DNA of 64,000 bases, from assembly GCA_030141605.1 (NCBI GenBank), contig JAQGDQ010000013.1:324447-388446 (forward strand). Reading direction: 5' to 3'. Shown here one piece after another: positions 12,801 to 24,082 of the stretch; within the stretch, counting starts at the first letter, position 1; each line of letters begins with the position of its first letter. The stretch is from Tubiluchus corallicola. Lineage: Eukaryota > Priapulida > Priapulimorpha > Priapulimorphida > Tubiluchidae. Under the pieces are notes generated by a model. The model was not told the DNA's origin. It saw nothing but the letters and a program-made list of their open reading frames with translations, and did no database searches. Both the position numbers and the translations under genes were made by a program.

Positions 12801-15800
12801 ATGGTAAAAAATTTCATTCCTGTCATTACTGTCTGGTTTTACTAACTATACATTTTGAACACTTAAGCTAATGATATACGGCTGCCAAAATATACAAGAC
12901 GGCTGATGTCGGCCATGTTAAAATGGCCGCCGAAATTAGACTACATTAATTTCAAATGGAAGATGATACATGGAATTTATCGAAGTGGCCGTGAAGACGA
13001 CGGCTGTCCTAAAATAGAAATGAGTTCTATTTTGTACGGCGTGCACTGGCCGGCTAAAGCGTTTCATCCAATCAGAAATCAGTATTCCAGCGTTGTTTTT
13101 TACTTTTCCCCCATGTTTCCTGCAAGTTTTGTTGGGGCACGATATGCATAATTAAAAAATGCTGTACTTGAAGAACAATCAGTTTCAGAGCAGGGAGTTA
13201 ACTCTCAAGTTCATAGAACTAATTGAGCAAGTAACATGTTTGTGGGACTATGGCAATCCAGCATACGAAAAGTCGTGCCTGAGAGCACATTTCAGCAACA
13301 ATGTGCATTAGTAGTAAGTCTTGAGATTACAAACTCAATAGTAAGTATGTGCAACAAATTATGTAACACTTTATGTATAATATGTTAATATTGTGCATCT
13401 AAACCTGAACATGCTAATAGTAAAGCAACATGCGTGCGTTGAAGTAGTTATAATGTGAACACATCATTTTTTTGCAAACAAGTACATTGCAAAAAGTACT
13501 GAAACTGTAAAAATTTTTCTCTACGCGATAAAACAATTAATAATTTTGTTGTCCATCCTTGTTTATTCCAGGTATTATGTTTCTAGTTGATAAAGCAAAA
13601 GAGAGACTCAAAATTTTGTTCATCAACTACGATTTTGGCGTTGCCTTTTCCTTTTTTATCTGTGTAAAAGTTGAAAAATTCTGAACCACTGTTTGCAGGT
13701 GACTGAATTCTTATGTGTTTTCCATCCAATGCTCCTAAACAATGTGGAAAATTCCACCTACATCGAAATTGTTCAGCAATGCTAATCCACTTCTCAGTAC
13801 TATCTAGAAATTTCAAATGTCTGTCTTTCAAAACTGCAGTTATAGCTCAACATGTTTCTGGAACTAACTGGCCAATAGTTGTTCTGTGAATGCGAAATAT
13901 GTCCTGCAAGTCAGAGAAACTACCTCCTGTAGCTAAATAACGTAGAGTAATCGCTAGGCGTTCTGCAGGCGAAGTGCAAGCTCTCATGTTCGTGTCCTGT
14001 TAATTAATTTCCACACTGACAAAATGGTGGCAAAAGTTTTGCTTGTACGGCCGTCATTACTGGCGCACTTTCTTCTACACAGGCGGCCATGCCGGGCGGC
14101 ATTACCATGCAGCCATGTATAGGGCGGCCGCGTATCATTGGCTTAACAACTGAGGCTGACATCAGGCAAATGTTGAAATGTCTTGTGATTTTGTTTTAAT
14201 AATATGAGTATATTTTATGCAAGCCCGTGTTTGAGATTTTTGTTAACCACTTTCTGTAGGGCCTATGTTTATTTTTTAAGGCATGTTAATAACATTTTAC
14301 AGTTTCGGGGGTAGTCCTGCTTTGTTAAATGTAAACTAGTTAGGCCCCTAGTGTCTGAGGTTGTTCCTGAGCTATAGGAAATGTTAGTATCAGATGTAAC
14401 AGTAAACGGTACACACTAGTGATATCTGTTGACTAATGAATAATTACAAAATCATGCTTTAATTGAAAAACAAAACTGTGGCTTGCGTTTTTAAATTAGT
14501 TTTATTGTGTGTTTCTAAGAGATTTAGTTCAATGTTTCATGGAAATTTCCTTGACTTGTTATTAATAGTACATGGTTATTTTGTTCTTGCTGTTCTTAGT
14601 TCAGTTTGCAGTGGCTTGTGCTTGCTTAGCCATATCGCCAGCGCAGCAAGAACAACTTGCCAAAGAGAGCTGGGATAAAGCGCCAGAAAAACTTAGGAAT
14701 GAGACGCAGAAATTCATGAACTGTTGTGGATTTAAAGTACAAAAGAAAGGACTATCTTGTGAAAATGTGAGCTGCATGAATGTTGTTGGAATTTTAAATT
14801 TTAGTTGAAAAAAGTGTTGTGCACAGTTCACCCACATGCATACACAATGCTTAATACTAACTGATCTATTTTAATATTATTGGACTTTACATGATTTTGC
14901 ATAATATAGCAAGTAGGAATGTTGAAGGTCTCAGCTCTGTTCTTACTTTGTACTTTTGCTACAGTAATTTTTATATAAGCAGTTATTATCACACTATCTC
15001 CATATGGTAAGGTGAGCCAGGTTAAATGCAGTTGAGCCCTTTATATAAACGAAAATTACAAATTGCAGTCTTATTACCAAGAACTTTAACTTTGATGCAT
15101 TGAAAGAAAAGTGCTTTGATTAGAAGCTCTAGGTTCATGTCTGAGCTTGGCTGACCATGGACACCAGTTTCAGGATTTTTACAGAAATTTCTGTGATAAT
15201 GGTAACCAAATTTCTTTTCCATGCATTTTTAAGATGTTATAAAAAATTATGAGAATCTTGTTTATGCCAAAATTTTGTAGGTTTGCAACACAATATTATT
15301 ATTGTATACACACTTTCTCGTGATTGCTGCATGATCCCTGTTGTATGATACACCATATACATGTCTGGTTATTCTGTAATGCATGCAGTTTTTTGTAGCC
15401 TTGTTGAAAAGTAATTTTTCATTGCATTGCTGAGAAATAAGTTTTATAACTAGTGCAAAAGCATTAAAAGTACGTCTAGTTTCTAGTCACTGAATAGTCA
15501 TACAAGGCTGTGACTTTGGTGTCAAACACTTACTGGCTCGGTAAAGGAGAAAAAAGAACTGGTAGCTAATGCCTTTGCAGTGTTAAAATGAAGCACACAG
15601 TAATATTGGGGAATTAATTTTTTTCTGCTGCAGCTAAGTTGTTGTAAGAATCGGACTGCTGATCAGAAACCTGACTACTGCAATGGTAACAGCACGTCAA
15701 GCGCAGACAAAAATGCTTGTCAGACTTGCTGGGATGCTTCAAAAGACAAAATCTGCAAAGGTCTGAAGGTAGTTGGTGGTGTCGGCTTGTTTTTCAGCTT

Positions 15801-16559
15801 TACTGAGGTAACAATTTATTGGAGCTATTGTGTTAGTAAAGGCAAATAAAGATGACAAAAGAGATTTTCCCCATCAAATCTGTGAATTTTGCAATTATGA
15901 TTTTTAGATAGGCAGTCATCTGATTTAATTAAAAATATCAGTCCTTAGATTTTTTTAAAATGTGTACACTGACTGTATGCAACTAACGCAAACATTACAA
16001 TTTGGGCAATTTTGTTGTGAGCTTATATTTAGTAATTATGATTTTTTTTAATTGTTAACAGTTTCTTGGAGTGTGGCTTACTGTACGTTTTCGAAATCTG
16101 AAAGACCCTCGAGCTAACCCATCTGCCTTTCTCTAACTACTGCATGAAACTAACAAACTAATAAAGTAGGTGTGTTTGGTTTGTTTCATTTATTTTTTAA
16201 CATTTTTGTTCTTAAAATAGTTTGAAAGTATGTCGTAGTTACATAGTACTTACTAAAACTCCTTCAATCTTTAGCTTATAGTTATAGTTAACAATTTATG
16301 ATGCTAATAGTATTGTGGTTTCTCAGTGTTGTAAAAGTTGAAATTCTAGAAAGATTTAACATCTATACATTTGTTAATGTATGTATTTGTGATCATAATT
16401 TAACGGACTCCATTGCAGCCTTTTGCCTTTAAAGAATTAAATTGTCAAGTTAACTGTTTGTTACACGTGTTTTTGGCTTTTCAGGTTATTGGAGTAATTA
16501 TGGCTTACATTTATCGACATATGCGTGACCCTAGAGCTGACCCCAGTGCATTCTTATGA
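9900..16559 (+). CDS. TSPAN31: TSPAN13/TSPAN31-like tetraspanin, complete
   Basis: This is a four-helix membrane scaffold protein of the TSPAN13/31 branch. Exons are 9900-9968, 11792-11959, 14569-14766, 15634-15807, then either 16062-16136 or 16485-16559. All joins are phase 0, giving 227 residues, close to the ~204-210 of vertebrate relatives. The N-terminus MACGGFVCSKNSLAALNILY starts at the second in-frame ATG (9906), which matches the family better than the first (9900). Helix 2 ends VGLIGAIKHHQVLLFF, as in TSPAN31, joining to YMVILFLLFLVQF at the 11959/14569 junction. The large loop holds the CCG motif (FMNCCGF) and several further cysteines. Helix 4 begins in exon 4 (VVGGVGLFFSFTE) and finishes in the terminal exon. 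AATAAA signals follow each terminal exon (16160 and 16872). Ligand or partners cannot be told from sequence. Confidence 0.93.
11151..11282 (+). repeat. Two-copy 69-bp tandem duplication
   Basis: AAAACAATTAAAAAATATT and the following 44 bases occur twice with a 69-base offset and only a few differences. It lies in tetraspanin intron 1 and has no coding content. Confidence 0.85.
12867..14142 (-). mobile_element. PIF/Harbinger DNA transposon relic in tetraspanin intron 2
   Basis: The ends are imperfect inverted repeats: the left end reads GCTAATGATATACGGCTGCC and the right end, reverse-complemented, GCCAATGATACGCGGCCGCC. Both are bordered by TTAA, consistent with a short TTA/TAA-type target duplication. 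Inside, the minus strand keeps a HARBI1-like DDE nuclease fragment (about 13995 down to 13583), with RACTSPAERLAITLRYLATG, an RTTIGQLVPETC stretch and FPHCLGALDGKHIRIQSPAN, the region around a catalytic Asp. An in-frame stop follows VPETC and both ends of the transposase are missing, so the copy is dead. It sits inside a host intron and is probably spliced out. Confidence 0.85.
16062..16136 (+). CDS. TSPAN31: Tetraspanin alternative last exon A
   Basis: This exon encodes [20 protein letters not shown], then SAFL and stop, the end of helix 4 and the cytoplasmic tail. It is almost the canonical vertebrate TSPAN31/13 ending ([22 protein letters not shown]). The acceptor is AACAG and the phase matches exon 4. 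An AATAAA lies 24 bases after the stop, so this exon could end its own transcript. Confidence 0.88.
   Translation, partial: [24 protein letters not shown]
16485..16559 (+). CDS. TSPAN31: Tetraspanin alternative last exon B
   Basis: A second, 75-base copy of the terminal exon encodes VIGVIMAYIYRHMRDPRADP, then SAFL and stop. It has a better pyrimidine-tract acceptor (TTTTTGGCTTTTCAG) than copy A and the same length and phase, so either can follow exon 4. The DPRA-P-SAFL tail is kept while the helix residues differ, which argues for selection rather than decay. The next AATAAA is at 16872. Confidence 0.85.
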   Translation, partial: VIGVIMAYIYRHMRDPRADPSAFL

Positions 16560-19500
16560 GGATAGGATTTTTTATGCGAGAATAGCATAAAAAACACATT
16601 TCGTTTCTGTTGAAATTTTTAAACTTAGTCAATTTGTAAAATTCCGTTGCTTTATTGCACATTTGTTTGCAATTTTTTGTTGTTAGATGCATGAATGGAC
16701 ACGTATTTGTTTGTATATATGTGAAAGTGTTTAGTTAAATGTGACAAAAGTAATGTTGTTGTTCAACACATTCATGGTTTGATGATGGTGCAAGTCTAGT
16801 GTGACAACGGTAAACGGATCTGAATTTGATCTGACATTCAGTTCTTTTAAAAGTTAGAGCTCTTAAGTTTCAATAAATATTTTGCTCTGTGGTACTACAG
16901 TCGACCAGGCGTACCTTCATATACTGGCCAAGGTTCCGTCTTGTGACTTTTTTTTAAATTTGCATTGCATATCTGATTTGCTGTTTACAACAAAACTATT
17001 CACCTTTGACGTTTCCCATTTGAAGGGAAAACAATTTTCCCAATGGTCTTTTTCCGAATTTTTGTACTAGTAATTACTGTTTAGTGTTTCTAGCATGTAT
17101 TAACTGTCAGACTTGACACTTCCTTGATGTACTATAATATATTGGTGTGCTTTAGTTTTGACTTTGATATGATTACAATATGTTTCTATAATTAAACTTT
17201 AAAGTAAGCCCATTGCTTTTTGCTGAAATATGAGGCATTCAAACCTTTATATAGTATTATAGAGCTTGCAAACTCGTTTTTGTGGAATAGCTTCTACTAC
17301 ACTGTTCATTTTGATTTTTTATCAAAATGTATATTAAATTATTTACTTTCCAAACATACACGAATATGTACATGCATAGTTTTACATATGTATATAATAT
17401 ACATACTCATATTCACCGGTGGTACACATAACATGTAACCATATTTCATGTAAGTTGCATAAATTTTAGTTCAGCCTAAGTTTCTTTTGAAGAATGTTAG
17501 ACATTGTCTCTAGTTTAGGCTGAACATGTTACTTACAAATATTTAAAACAATTTCTTGCACGTTACTCAGTTTGTCAATTGTTCGGAAATATTTTTGATT
17601 GCCTTTTGACTCCACATGCCATAATATGCATAATGCTAAATGTTATTACTTTACTATTATGATAGCTCTTTGAGTACTCTCACAATATTTGTATTTTTAG
17701 CATTTGCAATTTTTATTAAAGATATCCCAAAGATTAGATTGTGCACTTCTGTGAACACATAACATCCAGGAAATGATTATTAAATTTTGTTTGCTTGAAT
17801 CTCATCTTTACTATTGTAGTTGAAAAAATGAAAATTCATGTACTGTTTTGCTGCTGTACAAACTGACTTACAGTTTTGTATATATTGTTTGTTTTAGAAT
17901 GTGTAGCTGTGGGTGTAGAAATTAAAAGGATATTTGGTAGTAATGTAACACTTATTCTTACATATCAGTGGGTGGTATCACATGCCTTGCATAACATTTG
18001 CTGCCTACTAAAATTGTTATTGTAGTAATAGAAGTTGGCACATCCTAAAGAGCTTAATCGAAAATCTGGACTTGGGTTATTCGAAACACTTACACCAAGT
18101 TTTTTTACACTGTATCACCAGTGTCAAAATTTTAGCAGGTGAAATTTTAACTATTCAACCTGGATATTTTGTAATTAAAGGTTTGTTTAATTACTGCTTT
18201 CTTACAGCTTGTGAACATTTTACTTCAGCGGTTTACAGTCTTTCTTAAAATGTGATGGTGTAAAGTTTTGTAGCAACTGCACAATGTTAATTATAGAAGT
18301 CTGGATAGCCTACAGATGCCAAACTTTTGTTTTGTATTATTCATTGATTCATTTAGTTACAAGTAGTATTTTATGATGTCAGATCATTACATGTAAAGTA
18401 GTTTTTTTCCAAAGCATGAGTGTGGTTTCATCATTTAATTTTTTCTAATGTGACATTGTGCTTCTTGTGAATATGGCTAAGTTTTAGCTCACTGGTACTA
18501 ACACTTACGTACTGTGTTTCTGTTTTGTTGTTAGCATTGTTTTTGCTATTCTGATTCATTTTGTAGTGATTTATTTTCTTTTTTAATTTTACCCTTTAAG
18601 CAAATTCTGGAAAGCTGTTGTTGGTTTTGGACCTATTATTGGTTTAATTTTTTTCATTTATTCATTGGTCAAGAAATGTTGCTGTTTTTCAGCGAGCACC
18701 TGGACAATCTTATATTTTCTAAATGTAAAAGGGCCTAGTTATTCTAGAAGTGGAAGTACCACAGTGGTTTAGTAAACTTGTTACTTTGCATCAGAAGTGG
18801 CTTTAGTAAGTTTTATTCAGAATGATAAGCTTATCATTTGTGACAGCGGTATTGTTGTTTATGTTGTTTATTGTTCTATGTCAGTATTCCCATTATACTT
18901 ATTTTTACAGGTATGCATAGTTAGCTGCTAATAGTACATTCTTCTGTTTCACTTTAGGAGTAAGAGTGAAAAAGACTAGAGAGTTTCTGGAAGTATATTA
19001 GAATTTCTGTTACAACCAAGCTTATTTCCTTTTTGACTTGTTTGTCACACTGCTTTTGTAAGACAAATGCCAAAGAAATGGTTAACGTTGATTTTGATTG
19101 GCCATTAAAATGCAAGATTAGAAAAATTATCACAAATGATTTGTCTACCAAATTAGATAGACTTTTCTGAATGTGATCTGTACAAAAGAGGGGCACATGA
19201 TTTTTGTAGTATTTATTTATAGTGCTAAATTAATAAATTGTGTAAAAGAATGCAGCTAATCAGTGCAAATGTCATACCACTCTATGAAATGTATACGAAA
19301 CAGTCGCAAAACTTGCCTTGATGTTTTTTGCGATCTTAAAAGTCTATTGTGATGAATAGCTGAGTGGTCACTGTGTTCGTTTGTCCTTAACCAAGACTAT
19401 CAGATGACTGCCAGAAAGGATGTTCTTGGTTGGTTTCCTCTGTCTTGCTTCCTCTGCTTCTGCCTTGCTGCTTGTGAGTGTGTCCCTTGAGGAGAAGTCA

Positions 19501-22191
19501 TATAAGCACTAGAAAGTGGCTAAAATATCTGTAATAGTTCAGTATATCGTCTTTCATTTAAAAATGAGTATCTGGTTGACTGCTGGGTTCTAGCTTACAG
19601 TGTGCCGAACTGTATAAAAAGTATTTATACAAATTTGTAAATAGTTAAGTTGCTAGGTTAGTCTAAGTGAATGTTGTTACTTGTCATCATTATAATTAAT
19701 ATGTCGTTATAATTTATAACTTATTCTTACTACATTGTTTTACCTTTGAAATCAGTTCAAATTTGTTTACTTGACAAATGTTTTTTACGTGTTACAAAAA
19801 TTCTGCTTGGGTTTTTATTTTTGCCGGCTTTCTTTGAAACATTTTTTGGTAATATTTGTGACAGGAACTGTAATTTAGCTGGATTTTACAATAAATCAGT
19901 TTCTTCTCAACGTTAAAGTCGATTGTTATGAATTTTGTTTTAACACTCAGATGCCTGCGTTAATTGGAATTGGTAGTAAACCCAGCAAATTCTGCAAGAA
20001 AGTTTTACAGGGAATGCCATACAGGATTTTTGTTGGGGTTGCAGCAAATTTTTTGTTGGTATCGCTGAAAGAACTAAGTTTTATAGGTATTCCATTCGGG
20101 ATGTAACAATATTTTAGGCTCAAGCCTTCCAGGAGGTATTGCATATTGAAAATAGGGCAGTTGCATAGGAAGTCAACGTGTGAGTGGGAAGTCGTATAGG
20201 TTGCTACAAACGCTTTATAGGGCAAGCTGTATAGACAGTTTAAGAGGTAACAAAGTGCAAGAACGTCTATCATAGATTGCTTTTACCCATTTCTGAGGAA
20301 CATACAGCAAGATACAATGGCAAGTACAGCAATTTTTGATTTTGTCCATGTTGACGACGATGACCCGGTACAGGACTGACCACTCGGGCCCGATTCTTGG
20401 AATGCGTCCAACCAGGCAAAAAGTAGCAGAAAAATGTTATACATCGGATAATAAAAATTTGTTGAGAATAGCGTGTAGCAATGTTTGACAGGAAGTCGTT
20501 CATAAGAAATAACTGGTGAGTCACTAACAGATTTTTGGAAGCTATATAGGAGCTTTTGCAGGCGAATTACTAGAGATAGTAAACTTTTGTGGAAAAGGCC
20601 ATACGACAGGTAAAAAAATTAGACCGATGGATAAACCGATCGAAATTACAGGAAAGCTATGCAGCAGGATTTTACAGGGATGATATATTGCGGTTCGTAA
20701 TCCTTCGTAGGGAAGCCAAAGGCGATGACGGAGTTTTACAAGGATATCTTGATGGACGTAGCAAACTTACAGGAAGGTGAATAGGGCTTAACGGTAATGT
20801 CATACAAGATGTAGCAAACTTTTACTGGGAGATGCCATATAAGCACGTAAGAAGCTTAGTTAGTATTATAAACATGTTGTCAAATGAGTGAGTCTAGCTT
20901 GAAAGTCCAGATTGCATTTATTGCAAACTATTGGTCACTTGGGATAACAAAGAGAACAAAAGCATTCGTAAGCGTTGCTAAATCTAGCAATGGCCCTCGA
21001 GTTTCTGATATATTAACTATAATGCAAATTAATAAGCATTTTAACTGACGTCGCCATTGTTTTGAGTATAACGTACAACCTTCTCCACGTATATACGTAT
21101 GCCATATCGTCTCCGTGTATACGAAAGTATAATCTCCGTATAATGAAACAAACTTTTCGTTGAAAAATGTTGAAAAACCATTTTCATTCAGAATACATAT
21201 AATTGTATGCATCTGAGATGGCTCGAATGAAGTGCAACGTTGCACAATATTTCCTGTGTTTACACTTGCAGGGCGAAGGGTATAGCGCAGAGACTGAGGC
21301 TTGTGCTTAGTGACGGAAGTTAGCAATGTTCGGCCCTACTAGTAAATAGATGTCATGAACAACCACCAGGAAAAATGTCTCTGGGCGTTTCATCACGGTC
21401 CTACCATCTAATGCTGGCTTGCAGTGTGCCAAACCGTAAAATCAAGTTAGGAAAATGCAGGTATTAAAAAATAAATTAAGCGGTGCAGGTTCACTTGCAT
21501 AGCTAAGTGTAAAAAAACATTTACTATTACTCGGGGATATCATCAAAACACAACAACAAGAAAAAATAGAACGTATAAAAACACGTAAACCAAAGTAATT
21601 ATGTCAATTATCTTGTTTCAACTTCCGCTAATATAGATAGGCTCAGGGAGCCAGATTTATAGTCAGGCTTGTAGTTTTTGTATTCTTTACGTATACTTAA
21701 TTTTTAAAAGACACTTACGTAGAACTTCATGAAATTGCAAGCCATTGACTTCTGTTTAAACAACATAAAAATATAACATGACTATTGTATCTGTTTAAGA
21801 AGCGTATTACGCACAATTTAATGTACCTTTCATGTAAATATTTATACTTTCCACTACGTCCATCATAACAAGTGTATACAGACTCATTAAAGTTTAATAT
21901 TTATACATATGTATTTTCCATATTACATTACATGTTCATATAAATTTATATTAAATACAGTTACTTACATGCACGACATGGCAAACAAGCTATTTTACAG
22001 ATTACGTAATATTGTATATCCTAGCTAAACATTCAAATTATAAATAAACAATAAAACAAAAGACAAACGAACAAAAACGTACATGCACGGGTCGGACATA
22101 AAACATTAGAAAGAGAAATTAACTTTCACAAAATAGACAGGTAACAAAGCAAAACGCAGATTTGTCTGCTAACAAGATGTAATTGTTGCAG
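16560..22191. other. Intergenic interval, no gene recognised
   Basis: The first few hundred bases are probably 3' UTR of the tetraspanin form B. The rest is A+T-rich. An 11-base inverted repeat (GTTCAGCCTAA at 17469, TTAGGCTGAAC at 17515) could be a hairpin or a MITE end. The only other structure noted is the minisatellite listed separately. No open frame here resembles a protein I know. Confidence 0.5.
19981..20850 (+). repeat. Highly degenerate ~35-bp minisatellite
   Basis: A theme close to 'GCAAACTTTTACAGGGAATG' followed by 'CCATACAGG' recurs many times with substitutions and small indels. Clear examples begin near 19985, 20203, 20579, 20640 and 20810. Units are no longer in register, so the array is old. 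The open frames over it are by-products of the repeat. Confidence 0.55.
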
Positions 22192-24082
22192 TTAGTTAAC
22201 ATTTTTTTCCTGGCCACAGAAAACCACGTGTTTCCTAAGGTCTCGTTTCTGGGCGAAGCTCTTGCCACAATTGCCGCAGATGTTACTCTTAGTATGAGTG
22301 CGAAGATGAGCTCTCAGATTGGACTTGTCAGAAAATCTTTTTGTGCACTCGGCCGTCGTGCATTTGAAGGGCCTTTCTCCCGTGTGAACGCGAATATGGA
22401 CTTTGAGGAGCCAGTTGCGCTTGAAAGATTTGCTGCAAAATGGACACTGATGTCGAAAATTAGAGTCCATGTGTGTGGTGATATGCTGACCGTACTCCTG
22501 TAGCGTTCGAAAGAACGATGAACAATAATAGCATTTTAAAAGGAAAGGAAGCGGAGAGGAACGATCCAGGCGAAGTCTTATTATGTCTTTTGATGGACCT
22601 TTAAGGCGTGGATTTTGGTTAGTGGATGAGTTGGGTTTTTCAAAACAGCTCGCTGTCTTTGTGCTTGCTGCTTCAACTGTTTTATCGTCTTTCTTTGTTT
22701 TTTCGTGTTGGTTTGTGGTGTGTTTGCTAACATTCACTAGTAGTTGAATCGTTTCTTTGTTGCCAGTAGAGTTTTGCTTCCTTTTTGTAGCTGAACGACC
22801 TCTGACTTTCGAAGATCCATTTTGTGTTAAAATTGCACTTTTAATCTGGGATTTTGGCATGCCTACATTCAAGGGGGTGGCCTTCTCTTGTTCCAGAGAT
22901 GACGAAATCTGTGGAAGAACATCAGTTTTCATCTGGAACGGCATTGGCTCTATAATTTCCAGGGAGACTAGTGGTCGGCTGAATAATGGTAAGTTGGATC
23001 CGTCCTGTTGCATCCACCATCTTGTGACGATTGGCAGATAACTCCAAGATCTGTACTTGACTATGCCTCCAAATTTGTGTACAGGTTTTTCTACTGATCG
23101 CGATCTCTTCACCGTGCAATTCTGGATTGAAGTAGTTGGTTTAGTTCTTCGATTTATCAATTTTCCCGAACGCGTTTTTGTTATTTCTGCTCCTTTGCTA
23201 TGATCTGCAAAATATTTTTAGTAAACTATTGTTAAATTTTTAAATGTACTTTAAAAGTATCCTTTTCTGGCGGATTCACAGCCCAGTGGATACACTACCA
23301 TACTTTTCGTGAATGGCTTGTGACCACCTATGTTCGCTGCTCATTCTGGGAGGCTTTGTTTGCCAGATGGTCCTACAGATCATCGCTAGGAATGAAGACG
23401 ATCCTAGCTTCATTTGTGTACTTCGTAATTTCTAGATAGGCTTGTGTAATATATATATATATATATAATTTTATTACATGGAAGTTAGCCGTTATTTAGA
23501 AGCCGTTTCGTGGTGTTATTAAAATTTAAAACGCTGAGCTCTTCAATATCTCATGTAAACAATCTCTAAATAATTAAAAGTGGGGCCGGCCTACGCACGT
23601 AATCTTATATTTCCGCGAGAGCGTGAGACTCATGTTCGCATTTATTGTTCGCAAGTTTGATTCAGTAGTCATATTTTAGATACCATTATCATTATTGCTT
23701 TTTTTCTGTTTGTTACATGCAGCCTTAGATACATGTCTGATCCCGTGTCACCAAGTAAACGTCGCGGATATAGCCAGAGTACGAATGAGCAAGAATATCA
23801 CAACCGTCTAGAATCTTAAAGTGATAATTCTAATTCCTAAGCATCACGATTATGTAGAATGCAGTACAAATTGAACAAATACTTTTAGAGGCTCTAGACC
23901 TAATTATAAAAACCCAGAAACCAAAAGGCCCAAATGTTCGATAAAACCAGCGCCCATTCTCTGGACCCTGTGACTCCTACGTTTACAGTACCTCTACGTT
24001 TGATTCTACCACGCTCCGCAAAAGCAAATCTTTCTTCTATTGTTCTTTTGTCTCTAACACTTCGTAGAAAACAACGAGGCAT
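22192..24082 (-). CDS. Snail/Scratch-like SNAG-domain C2H2 zinc-finger factor
   Basis: This is a probable DNA-binding transcriptional repressor in the nucleus. Exon 1 starts at 24082 with [12 protein letters not shown], a SNAG-type N-terminus (MPRSFL in Snail, Scratch and Gfi) that in known relatives recruits co-repressors such as LSD1. Its donor is either GTAGAA (exon 24010-24082) or GTACTG (23992-24082); both give phase 1. Exon 2 (22192-23204) follows acceptor ATTTTGCAG and runs open for 337 codons including the stop. After a basic, Ser/Thr-rich middle come four C-terminal fingers: [41 protein letters not shown] with [22 protein letters not shown] with RTH; and [18 protein letters not shown] with a final Cys. 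[11 protein letters not shown] and the last C2HC finger are Snail-family hallmarks. Finger 3 has an unusual C-x4-C. Total length is about 361 or 367 residues. Snail, Scratch or a lineage-specific member cannot be decided by eye. Confidence 0.85.

Noticed and set aside
18602-18770. Hydrophobic stretch FWKAVVGFGPIIGLIFFIYS followed by a Cys cluster
   Set aside because: It briefly suggested a Shisa-like membrane segment, but no acceptor, upstream exon or conserved Cys-rich domain was found.
19355-19500. AGCTGAGTGGTCA resembling a tRNA A box, with later TTGGTTGGTTTCC
   Set aside because: Distance and B-box match are poor; not enough to call a SINE.
20928-21326. Minus-strand 132-codon frame
   Set aside because: It shows no family motif, has low-complexity composition and no splice or promoter context; judged a chance frame.
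22183-23041. Plus-strand frames of 106 and 94 codons
   Set aside because: They are antisense shadows of the zinc-finger exon and resemble nothing.
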